From an uncultured Eubacteriales bacterium (GTDB lineage: Bacteria > Bacillota > Clostridia > Lachnospirales > Lachnospiraceae), in NCBI GenBank assembly GCA_900314885.1, contig OMWY01000004.1, positions 49,886-113,885 on the forward strand: DNA of 64,000 nt. Direction: 5' to 3'. Shown here piece after piece: positions 26,299 to 34,268 of this stretch. Position numbers and translations under genes: made by a program. Numbering within the stretch: position 1 is the first letter of the stretch; each line of letters starts with the position of its first letter. Below the pieces are notes generated by a model. That model was not told where the DNA came from. It ran no database searches and saw only the letters and a program-made list of their open reading frames with translations.

Positions 26299-27927
26299 AT
26301 GTATCCGGAGAAATTTCAGGAATCAATCCGTAAGGTTGAGGCTGTAAGAGCTGCCAATGCGGCTATGGAGCCACCACGTATGACTGCTGACGAGAAGGAT
26401 GAGCTTCTTCGTAAATATCATCCTGACTATCGTGAAAGCGAATTCGAGAATCTTATCATCGGCGAGAATAAGGGAGATAAGGTTCCTCATGAGCTCGCTG
26501 CCATGCTTCAAGCTCACTCAAGAGTTCATGAAGGTGATGTAGATCTTTCAAACCCTGATTATGACACAGACGTGCTTATTATCGGCGGAGGCGGAGCAGG
26601 ATGCTCAGCTGCCATAGAGGCTGATGAGGCCGGCGCTAAGGTTCTTATCTGCACAAAGCTTCGTCCGGGTGACGCTAACACCATGATGGCTGAAGGCGGT
26701 ATCCAGGCTGCTGATAAGGAGAACGACAGTCCTGCTCAGCATTTCCTTGACGCTTATGGCGGTGGCCACTTCGCAGCAAAGAGAGAGCTTGTATACAAGC
26801 TCGTTACAGAGGCTCCTGAGGATATCAAGTGGCTCAACGAGCTCGGTGTAGAGTTCGATAAGACAGATGACGGCACTATGATAACTACTCACGGCGGCGG
26901 TACATCAAGAAAGAGAATGCATGCTGCCCGCGATTATACTGGTATGGAAATCATGCGTACTCTTCGCGATGAAGTTCTTAACCGCAAGATTCCTATCATG
27001 GACTTTACAGCGGCTGTAGAAATCATCAAGGATGAGAACGGCAGAGCTGCCGGAGCTGTATTCCTTAACATGGAGACAGATGAGCTTATCACAGTCCGCG
27101 CTAAGACTGTAGTTCTTGCTACAGGTGGCGCAGGTCGTATGCACTATCAGGGCTTCCCTACAAGTAACCATTACGGCGCTACAGCAGATGGCCTTGTTCT
27201 TGCTTATCGCGCAGGCGCAAAGCTTCTTTACGAGGATACACTTCAGTATCATCCTACCGGTGCGGCTTTCCCTGAGCAGATCTTTGGCGCCCTTGTAACA
27301 GAGAAGGTTAGAAGCCTTGGCGCTAAGCTTGTTAACTGCGACGGTACGGTATTCGTTCACCCTCTTGAGACAAGAGACGTTGAAGCGGCTGCCATCATTC
27401 GCGAGACAGGTGACAGAGGCAAGGGTGTTGATACAGGTCATGGCAAGGCTGTATGGCTTGATTCGCCTATGATTGAGATTGTAAATGGTCCGGGAACCAT
27501 CATGAAGAGAATCCCTGCTATGTACAGAATGTTCGCTAAGCGCGGCATAGACATGACTAAGGAGCCTATCCTTGTATATCCTACACTCCACTATCAGAAC
27601 GGTGGTGTTGAGATTAATACAGATTGTATGACAGGTGTAGAAAATCTTTACGCCGCAGGTGAGGTAACAGGAGGCGTTCACGGACGCAACCGTCTCATGG
27701 GCAACTCACTCCTTGATGTCATCGTATTCGGCAGGGATGCCGGAAGAGCGGCAGGACAGAAGGCAGTTACCCTCAAGACCCCTGAGAAGCTTACACTTTC
27801 GCATGTATCAGCTTTTGAAGATGAGATTAAGAAGGCCGGCATTGAGACCGATAAGGTTTCACCTAAGCTCCTTCCTAACTATCTCCGCAACGATATGACA
27901 CGCTACGACGGACCTAAGATTCAGTGA
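26299..27927 (+). CDS. Fumarate reductase / succinate dehydrogenase flavoprotein
   Basis: A 542-aa FAD enzyme with an ~85-residue N-terminal extension before the dinucleotide motif VLIIGGGGAGCSAA. The four family catalytic residues are present: H318 (LQYHPTG), R338 (TEKVRS, proton donor), H431 (LHYQNGG) and R465 (HGRNRLMGNSL). The residue that carries covalent FAD in membrane SDH/FRD (His in SHTVAAQGG) is Asn here (ANTMMAEGGI), so FAD should be non-covalent, as in L-aspartate oxidase and soluble fumarate reductases. It follows the FrdB-like gene with GGGAGGGAG before the ATG. Aspartate oxidase activity is the main alternative, but nadA/nadC are not nearby. Confidence 0.85.
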   Translation: MYPEKFQESIRKVEAVRAANAAMEPPRMTADEKDELLRKYHPDYRESEFENLIIGENKGDKVPHELAAMLQAHSRVHEGDVDLSNPDYDTDVLIIGGGGAGCSAAIEADEAGAKVLICTKLRPGDANTMMAEGGIQAADKENDSPAQHFLDAYGGGHFAAKRELVYKLVTEAPEDIKWLNELGVEFDKTDDGTMITTHGGGTSRKRMHAARDYTGMEIMRTLRDEVLNRKIPIMDFTAAVEIIKDENGRAAGAVFLNMETDELITVRAKTVVLATGGAGRMHYQGFPTSNHYGATADGLVLAYRAGAKLLYEDTLQYHPTGAAFPEQIFGALVTEKVRSLGAKLVNCDGTVFVHPLETRDVEAAAIIRETGDRGKGVDTGHGKAVWLDSPMIEIVNGPGTIMKRIPAMYRMFAKRGIDMTKEPILVYPTLHYQNGGVEINTDCMTGVENLYAAGEVTGGVHGRNRLMGNSLLDVIVFGRDAGRAAGQKAVTLKTPEKLTLSHVSAFEDEIKKAGIETDKVSPKLLPNYLRNDMTRYDGPKIQ

Positions 27928-27933
27928 GTCGTC

Positions 27934-27982
27934 GATTGCAAAAAAAAGAGACTAGCGCATACGCATGTCATTTTTTGCGATC
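27934..27982 (+). terminator. Hairpin between frdA-like gene and mdh
   Basis: GATTGCAAAAAA (27934-27945) pairs with TTTTTTGCGATC (27971-27982), one wobble pair, with a 25-nt loop. It may attenuate read-through from the hdr/flx/frd operon. No strong promoter is seen before the next gene. Confidence 0.4.
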
Positions 27983-28023
27983 TCCTAGCGTTATTAAAAG
28001 AAATATAATGGAGAATATTTAAA

Positions 28024-28983
28024 ATGGAAAATAAAACCGGTAGAAAGATTACTATAATCGGCGCAGGCTCAGTAGGTGCTACAATAGCTTATTCTCTTTC
28101 ACAGAGAAGCCACGCTTCTGAGATTCTTCTCATCGATGTAAATGAGAAGAAGGCAAGCGGTGAAGCCCTTGATATAGCGCAGGCTACAAGCTTCCGCGAT
28201 CCTATCCGTGTAGTTGATGGTACTTACGAGGACGCTAAGGGGTCTGATATTGTCATCATTACATCAGGTATCGCAAGAAAGCCGGGTCAGACCAGACTTG
28301 ACCTTACTAAGACAAACGTCGGCATCATTAAGAGTATAGCTCCACAGATCGCCAAGGTCGCTCCTGACGCTCTCTACGTGCTTGTAAGTAACCCTGTTGA
28401 TATCCTTACATATGTATTTATGAAGGAATCAGGCATCCCTGAGAATCAGATTCTTGGCACAGGTACAGCACTCGATTCCGCCAGACTTAAGTGCATACTT
28501 GCCGAGAAGCTCAATATCGCTCAGAAGAACGTTCACTCATATGTATTCGGTGAGCATGGTGATACATCATTCATTCCTTGGTCAGCCTGCCGTATAAGCG
28601 GTGTTCAGTTCGATGAATATGTTAAGCTCGCTAATGACATGAAGCTTGGTGTAGAGCCTATTGACAAGGACGAGATTTATACATACGTTCAGAAATCAGG
28701 CGGCACTATTATCGCTGATAAGGGAGCTACATTCTACGGAATCGCGGCTTCAGTTATGAATATCATTACAATGCTTACATCAGCTTATGACGCCTGCACA
28801 TGCTGCTCAACCATGATGCATGGAGAATATGGTATAGATGATGTATGCCTCTCTATGATCACCATTATCGGACCTAATGGCGTCAAGGGAAGAGTTCCTA
28901 TGCCTCTTACAGACGAGGAAGTAGCTAAGATGCAGAAGAGCGCTCAGGCTATGAAGGATCTCATCGCCCAGCTCGAGCTTTGA
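28024..28983 (+). CDS. mdh: LDH-fold dehydrogenase, predicted malate dehydrogenase
   Basis: A 319-aa NAD-dependent 2-hydroxyacid dehydrogenase with Rossmann motif GAGSVGATIA, catalytic H178 (GEHGD), R91 (TRLDL) and an overall L-lactate dehydrogenase-like sequence. The specificity loop reads SGIARKPGQTR: R85 occupies the position (102 in LDH numbering) that is Gln in lactate dehydrogenases and Arg in malate dehydrogenases. Gln-to-Arg there is known to convert an LDH to an MDH. With fumC and fumarate reductase genes adjacent, oxaloacetate-to-malate is the likely reaction. An automatic lactate dehydrogenase label would be misleading. A strong terminator follows. Confidence 0.85.
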   Translation: MENKTGRKITIIGAGSVGATIAYSLSQRSHASEILLIDVNEKKASGEALDIAQATSFRDPIRVVDGTYEDAKGSDIVIITSGIARKPGQTRLDLTKTNVGIIKSIAPQIAKVAPDALYVLVSNPVDILTYVFMKESGIPENQILGTGTALDSARLKCILAEKLNIAQKNVHSYVFGEHGDTSFIPWSACRISGVQFDEYVKLANDMKLGVEPIDKDEIYTYVQKSGGTIIADKGATFYGIAASVMNIITMLTSAYDACTCCSTMMHGEYGIDDVCLSMITIIGPNGVKGRVPMPLTDEEVAKMQKSAQAMKDLIAQLEL

Positions 28984-29004
28984 TTTGATATAAGTGATAT
29001 ATAT

Positions 29005-29048
29005 GACCCTGCTGTTTTGTCTTAGACAAGACAACAGGGTCTTATTTC
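29005..29048 (+). terminator. Intrinsic terminator after mdh
   Basis: GACCCTGCTGTTTTGTC, TTA loop, GACAAGACAACAGGGTC: a long near-perfect stem followed by TTATTTCT. Confidence 0.88.
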
Positions 29049-29064
29049 TGATGAGGAGGAAAAT

Positions 29065-29571
29065 ATGGGAAAGCTTGATAAGGCAGCGATCGCGTTAAAA
29101 ATGCTTGAATTCTACAAGGGTAATAAGGAGGACATCAATCATTTCCTAAAGGTATACGCGTACGCTGAAATGATAGGGCGCCTCGAAGAGCTGGATAAGG
29201 AGACCGAAGATACACTTGAAGTCGCGGCTATCGTTCACGATATAGCATGCCCTTTGTGTCGCGAAAAATATGGAAATACAAACGGAAATCACCAGGAAGC
29301 TGAGAGTGAGGCCCTCCTAAGGGAATTCCTGCCGGAATTTAACCTTCCCGAAGAAATGTACGAGAGGGTTATTTTCTTAGTCTGCCACCATCATACCTAC
29401 ACAAATGTAAAGGGAATGGACTGGCAAATACTGCTTGAGGCTGACTATCTTGTTAACGCGAGTGAAAATCCCGATAAATACCTGCCATCATACAGGAACT
29501 TCAGAGATAATGTATACAAAACCGCTGCCGGGAAGAGACTCTTGGCGTCCCTGTTTCCTGAGGCGCAATAA
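29065..29571 (+). CDS. HD-domain phosphohydrolase-like protein
   Basis: A 168-aa soluble protein with the HD signature IVHDIACPLC and downstream VCHHHTY, which supply metal ligands of a small HD-superfamily hydrolase. Substrate is unknown; members act on nucleotides or phosphoesters. It starts ~20 bp after the mdh terminator with GAGGAGG before the ATG. No obvious terminator follows, and rny has its own promoter. Confidence 0.8.
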   Translation: MGKLDKAAIALKMLEFYKGNKEDINHFLKVYAYAEMIGRLEELDKETEDTLEVAAIVHDIACPLCREKYGNTNGNHQEAESEALLREFLPEFNLPEEMYERVIFLVCHHHTYTNVKGMDWQILLEADYLVNASENPDKYLPSYRNFRDNVYKTAAGKRLLASLFPEAQ

Positions 29572-29611
29572 CTTAAATTACATTTGTTGTTCACAATTTT
29601 GAAAAAACAGG

Positions 29612-29640
29612 TTGACAATGCGGCTTAAAAAGTATAAACT
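29612..29640 (+). promoter_or_regulatory. Promoter of rny
   Basis: TTGACA (29612-29617) with TAAACT at 17-bp spacing (29635-29640), or TATAAA (29633-29638) at 15 bp. About 60 bp before the GTG start of rny. Confidence 0.6.
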
Positions 29641-29699
29641 AGATATGTTGTATTGTCTTTTTAGGTACAATGATAATCTAATCAGGAGGGTACTTAGCA

Positions 29700-31259
29700 G
29701 TGCTATATTATGTTATTACAGCTATTGTTGCTGTAGTGATCACTGCTGTAGTCTGCATTCCTCTTTCAGGTAAGCACGCTGTCAACCGCCATAAGCAGGA
29801 GTACGAGGCCAAGGTAGGTACAGCGGAAGAACGCGCAAGGGATATCATAGAGAAGGCTAATGTAAAAGCCGAAACCACTATGAAAGAAACCATTCTCACA
29901 GCCAAGGAAGAAGCTCTCAAGACCAGGAATGATATTGAGAAGGAATCCAAGGAACGCAGGGCCGAACTGCAGAAGTATGAGAAGCGTGTCCTTTCGAGAG
30001 AAGAAGCCGCGGACAGAAAAAGCGAAGCCCTTGAGAAGCGCGAGCAGAAGATAACCGCCCGTGAAGCACAGCTTGACAAGGATAAGGCAGCTGTGGATGA
30101 ACTTCACGCAAAGCAGTTATCAGAGCTTGAGAGAATATCAGGACTTACCTCCGAACAGGCAAAAGAGTATATTTTAAAGACAGTTGAAGACGATGTAAAG
30201 CATGAAACGGCCGTTATGGTCAAGGATTATGAGAACCGCGCCAAGGAAGAAGCGGATAAGAAGGCGAGGGAGATAGTAGTTAACGCCATAGAGCGTTGCG
30301 CTGCAGACTCAGTTTCAGAAGCCACTATATCCGTAGTATCGCTTCCTAATGACGAGATGAAGGGAAGAATCATAGGTCGTGAGGGTAGGAATATCCGTAC
30401 ACTTGAGACCATGACAGGAGTTGACCTCATTATTGATGACACTCCTGAGGCAGTGGTTCTTTCTTCATTTGATCCTGTAAGACGTGAAGTCGCGAGAGTC
30501 GCTCTTGAGAAGCTTATCGCCGATGGAAGAATTCATCCGGCGAGAATCGAAGAGACAGTAGCTAAGGCTGAAAAGGAAGTCGAGAACGAAATCAGGGAGT
30601 ATGGTGAGTCCGCTGCTCTTGAATGTGGTGTGCACGGCATCAACCCTGAGCTCATCAAGCTTCTTGGCCGTATGAAGTTCCGTACAAGCTACGGACAGAA
30701 TGTCCTTCAGCACTCTATCGAAGTATCACAGCTTGCCGGTCTCCTTGCGGCTGAGTGCGGATGCGATGTCAAGATGGCAAAGCGCGCCGGACTCCTTCAC
30801 GATATCGGTAAGTCTATCGACCGTGAGCAGGAAGGAAGCCACGTACAGATTGGTACGGAGCTCTGCAAGAAATACAAAGAAAATGCTATCATTGTCAATG
30901 CTGTTGAAGCCCATCATGGTGATGTAGAACCTCAGTCTCTTATTGCCGTTCTTATTCAGGCTGCTGACGCTATCAGCGCAGCGAGACCTGGAGCCAGAAG
31001 AGAGACCCTTGAGAATTATACTAACAGGCTCAAGGACCTTGAGGATATCGCGAATGCCGAGAAGGGCGTTGAGAAGTCGTTTGCTATCCAGGCCGGCAGG
31101 GAAATCAGAATCATGGTTATTCCTGACCAGGTGGATGATTCGGAGATGGTTCTTTTGGCGAGGGACGTTGCCAAGAAGATCGAAGCCTCACTGTCATATC
31201 CGGGCCAGATCAAAGTCAGCGTCATCCGCGAGTCAAGAGCTGTCGATTACGCAAAGTGA
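29700..31259 (+). CDS. rny: Ribonuclease Y
   Basis: A 519-aa membrane-anchored endoribonuclease that starts decay of many mRNAs. An N-terminal membrane segment (residues ~1-22) precedes a long charged coiled coil (to ~200), a KH domain ([15 protein letters not shown]) and an HD domain with LLHDIGK and AHHGD. The length matches the family. The start is GTG at 29700 with AGGAGGG upstream. It is monocistronic, with its own promoter and a strong terminator. Confidence 0.96.
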   Translation: MLYYVITAIVAVVITAVVCIPLSGKHAVNRHKQEYEAKVGTAEERARDIIEKANVKAETTMKETILTAKEEALKTRNDIEKESKERRAELQKYEKRVLSREEAADRKSEALEKREQKITAREAQLDKDKAAVDELHAKQLSELERISGLTSEQAKEYILKTVEDDVKHETAVMVKDYENRAKEEADKKAREIVVNAIERCAADSVSEATISVVSLPNDEMKGRIIGREGRNIRTLETMTGVDLIIDDTPEAVVLSSFDPVRREVARVALEKLIADGRIHPARIEETVAKAEKEVENEIREYGESAALECGVHGINPELIKLLGRMKFRTSYGQNVLQHSIEVSQLAGLLAAECGCDVKMAKRAGLLHDIGKSIDREQEGSHVQIGTELCKKYKENAIIVNAVEAHHGDVEPQSLIAVLIQAADAISAARPGARRETLENYTNRLKDLEDIANAEKGVEKSFAIQAGREIRIMVIPDQVDDSEMVLLARDVAKKIEASLSYPGQIKVSVIRESRAVDYAK

Positions 31260-31276
31260 TCCTAAAGTACAAAAAT

Positions 31277-31308
31277 CCCCGGGTGGTTTATCCACCCGGG
31301 GTTCTTTT
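31277..31308 (+). terminator. Intrinsic terminator after rny
   Basis: CCCCGGGTGG, TTTAT loop, CCACCCGGGG followed by TTCTTTT. It also lies 24 bp beyond the convergent EAL gene stop and could serve it. Confidence 0.92.
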
Positions 31309-31331
31309 GTAAATGCTATTGTAGTAGTAAT

Positions 31332-33302
31332 TTACTTGTCAGATGTCTTTTCAAAGTACTTGGTAAGCTCTTCTATAGGGGCAGGCTTCGCGTATTTAAA
31401 GCCCTGTATGAAATTAAAGCCGTGCCTCTTACTGAACTCAACCTGGTCCTCATCCTCAACACCCTCGACAAGCGTTGATATACCCTTTTCATCCATCATG
31501 TTCATATAGGAATTTACGAGGGAATCAAGGGCAGGGTCTTCCATAGCCCGGTTCATGACGCTCTTGTCAAACTTTATAGTGTGGAAGGAGCAGGAGCTTA
31601 TACGCTCCATATTTGAGTACCCTGTCCCGAAGTCATCGAGATAGAACTCTATGCCTTCCTGCTGAAGCTTACCCATATTGAACATTACCATCTCGTAATC
31701 ATCGAAAATCGCGCTCTCAGTAATCTCTATGCGAATCTTGTTTTTAGGGATGGCGTTCTTATCAATAATTGCCGTAAGGTCGTTAAAGAGGTGCTCATCA
31801 GCGAATTCAAGGGCAGAGCAGTTAACCGTAATGGCATCAAAATCATAGCCGTCATCGAGAAGCTTCTTAACCGATACGCATACCTTGTTTAGCATTATAA
31901 GGGTCAATGCGTGTATGTAACCGGATTTTTCAGCTACAGGGATGAATACGTTCGGAGGAATAATCTTATCATTTACACCTAGACGCATAAGAGCTTCGGC
32001 TGTCCTGAAGGACTTCGTCTCTATATTGTAAATAGGCTGCGCGTAGCAGAGAATCCTTGGATCCTCGAGGTTACTCTCATCCTGAATCTCTTCAAGGAGG
32101 TTTTCTATGGCAAATGTATTTGAAAAATCCTGATAATCCTTCTCAGAGGCTATATAATACTCTGTCTCCATTCCGAGAGGATGATTTGCGTGCAGGTAGG
32201 TCTTAAAGGAGTAGACCATATCAGGGCTCTTAATTACATCATCACCGTAGATAACGTAAATGCTGTGCTTTGAAGGAAGGTACACATCAGACTTTAGATT
32301 CTCGTCCAATATGTCTTTTACCTTCTCGGTGAAGCTTTCAACTCCATCACCGGTGCTTATGGCAGTAATCACATAAGTAGATGTATCAAGTCTGAATATG
32401 GAAACTCCTGCCCTGATCGATTCTATCTCACGACAGATATCGACTAGCTTCTCATCGAAAATGCTTGACTGCTGAATACGGAGCAGAGGAAACTCTACGA
32501 AAATGAGTGTGTATGGCCTCTTTGCCTTAATCCTTGCGTCTATAAAGTTGTATAGGGCGTCAGCGTTCTGATGAACTGTCAGCTCGTTAAAAGGATTACT
32601 GTGGAAAATTATGTAAAATACAACAAATGGTATAGTATAGGTAAGTCCCAAAAATATAGTATTCTTAGCGAAGAGCTGCAGTGTGAGCAATATCACCTCG
32701 AAAGGCATGAGGATAAATGTTCCGTATCTCACAACTCTTGTCATGTGCTTGAAATATGGTATAATGCATACAAGAGCGAAGAGACAGGTTACTATTCCGT
32801 TGTAAGAGCATATCTTGACGGCAGTATAGCAAAGCTCAAGCGGGGTTATGCTTGTATTAAGATAGAAGCCGTGATAACCGTAGTAAATAAGATAGTCAAC
32901 TGCGGCAACCGTAATCAGAGCCCATTCCGCTGAGAACTTGCTGAATACAGGCTTCCTTCTCGTTACTAAGAACCTTATATATTCCATAATAAGGGTGATA
33001 ATAGCGACATATAGGAAGCAGTATACCAGGCAGAAGGCGACAGAAAGCGCCGCATCTCTCTCATTGCTTACGAATGTTCCCCGACTTATGAGAATCGCAA
33101 GCAGCGATTCAAAGAAGCTGAGAATAAGTCCCGCCCGGTCGATATTATAAATATATGACTTCTTCGGGTGAGTGACCTGCATCAACAAAAGTATCAGCAG
33201 GATTAGTAAAATATCAGTATATTCGTACATAGTGTTGAGGGAGGCCAATGAATGGCCGACGATAGGTGTGTTACTTACAATCATTAACATAATTTCATAC
33301 AC
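31332..33302 (-). CDS. Membrane EAL-domain c-di-GMP phosphodiesterase
   Basis: A 656-aa protein with about eight N-terminal hydrophobic segments (residues ~1-230). A degenerate GGDEF region follows (~240-390; the GGDEF signature is absent, FRLDTSTYVI stands in its place), then a C-terminal EAL domain. EAL catalytic features are present: the EAL triad in TAEALMRL, VNCSALEF, ITESA, the DDFGTG loop, KFDKS and EGVE. It should hydrolyse c-di-GMP in response to a membrane signal; the dead GGDEF may bind GTP or be structural. The start is GTG at 33302 or ATG four codons later; ribosome sites are weak for both. Confidence 0.88.
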   Translation of the reverse strand: MYEIMLMIVSNTPIVGHSLASLNTMYEYTDILLILLILLLMQVTHPKKSYIYNIDRAGLILSFFESLLAILISRGTFVSNERDAALSVAFCLVYCFLYVAIITLIMEYIRFLVTRRKPVFSKFSAEWALITVAAVDYLIYYGYHGFYLNTSITPLELCYTAVKICSYNGIVTCLFALVCIIPYFKHMTRVVRYGTFILMPFEVILLTLQLFAKNTIFLGLTYTIPFVVFYIIFHSNPFNELTVHQNADALYNFIDARIKAKRPYTLIFVEFPLLRIQQSSIFDEKLVDICREIESIRAGVSIFRLDTSTYVITAISTGDGVESFTEKVKDILDENLKSDVYLPSKHSIYVIYGDDVIKSPDMVYSFKTYLHANHPLGMETEYYIASEKDYQDFSNTFAIENLLEEIQDESNLEDPRILCYAQPIYNIETKSFRTAEALMRLGVNDKIIPPNVFIPVAEKSGYIHALTLIMLNKVCVSVKKLLDDGYDFDAITVNCSALEFADEHLFNDLTAIIDKNAIPKNKIRIEITESAIFDDYEMVMFNMGKLQQEGIEFYLDDFGTGYSNMERISSCSFHTIKFDKSVMNRAMEDPALDSLVNSYMNMMDEKGISTLVEGVEDEDQVEFSKRHGFNFIQGFKYAKPAPIEELTKYFEKTSDK

Positions 33303-33471
33303 TAAAGTGTAAAAGTAAAATCAATAAACTCTACTTGTTACAAATGTTACGAGAACATTTTACTCTATTGTTCACAAAAAGTCAAGATATTGCAACGAGT
33401 TTAGTCAAATTTCACCTTAACTGAAAATAATTTTACTTATCAATAAATTTAGCCCAAAGGAGTACACGATT

Positions 33472-34146
33472 ATGGAAATCAGCCCGATTGCGCATATATT
33501 TACAGAATTTTCTGATAAATTCGGCATCCCCAGGCAGAGCGGACTGGCGAAGGATACAATAGGTAGAATCGTATTCGAACCGGAATACAGGAACCCGGAC
33601 GCCCTCAAGGGCCTTGACGGATTTTCGCATATATGGCTTATATGGGAGTTTACGGAATGTCATACTGATGAATTTAAGGCAAGTGTAAGACCTCCGAGGT
33701 TACCAAATAACAGCCACATGGGAGTATTCGCCACCAGGTCACCCTACAGACCGAATGCCTTAGGACTGTCATCGGTTGAGATAGCGGATATCTCGCCTGA
33801 CAGCGATGAAGGGCCGATAATCTACGTAAAAGGAGCGGATATCCTCTCAGGCACTCCTATATATGATATAAAGCCATATCTTCCGTACGCTGACTGCCAC
33901 ATTGACGCCAAGGGCGGCTTCGCTGAAAATGTAGGAGATTACAGACTGAAGGTACATTTTCCTGATGACTACTTGAGTAGAATACCTGAAGAAAATCGTT
34001 CTGCCGCTGTAGAAGTTTTAGCTGAAGATCCCCGTCCTTCTTACGCAAAAAATGACCCTGAAAAGGTCTATGGACTGACATTTGCGGGGCACAACATAAA
34101 GTTTTCTGTCAATTATAAGAATCTATATGTTGTAGATGTATTTTAA
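33472..34146 (+). CDS. trmO: tRNA t6A37 methyltransferase TrmO (TsaA-like)
   Basis: A 224-aa protein of the UPF0066/YaeB family, which N6-methylates t6A37 of certain tRNAs using SAM. The family core is clear: PIAHI at the N-terminus, GIPRQSGL, LDGFSHIWLIWEF and FATRSPYRPNALGLS with the SAM-binding arginines. The C-terminal ~70 residues are a small beta domain found in longer members. CAAAGGAG precedes the ATG. The 169-bp gap upstream, shared with the divergent EAL gene, has no clear structure. Confidence 0.88.
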   Translation: MEISPIAHIFTEFSDKFGIPRQSGLAKDTIGRIVFEPEYRNPDALKGLDGFSHIWLIWEFTECHTDEFKASVRPPRLPNNSHMGVFATRSPYRPNALGLSSVEIADISPDSDEGPIIYVKGADILSGTPIYDIKPYLPYADCHIDAKGGFAENVGDYRLKVHFPDDYLSRIPEENRSAAVEVLAEDPRPSYAKNDPEKVYGLTFAGHNIKFSVNYKNLYVVDVF

Positions 34147-34164
34147 AAAATTCAAAATTTCCTC

Positions 34165-34193
34165 TTTACAAATCTTCCGGCATGCTCTATACT
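34165..34193 (+). promoter_or_regulatory. Promoter of nrdD
   Basis: TTTACA (34165-34170), 17-bp spacer, TATACT (34188-34193). A 7-bp hairpin TGGCTCC/GGAGCCA (34208-34230) follows in the leader. No NrdR-box pair was recognised. Confidence 0.75.
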
Positions 34194-34268
34194 AATACAA
34201 GATGTTGTGGCTCCGTGATTTAAGGAGCCATAAATAATGTAAAACACTGGTAAAAAGGGGTGTTCAAA

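Noticed and set aside
26905..27681. 258-aa minus-strand frame inside the fumarate reductase gene
   Set aside because: It has no ribosome site or family resemblance; the plus-strand protein carries all catalytic motifs.
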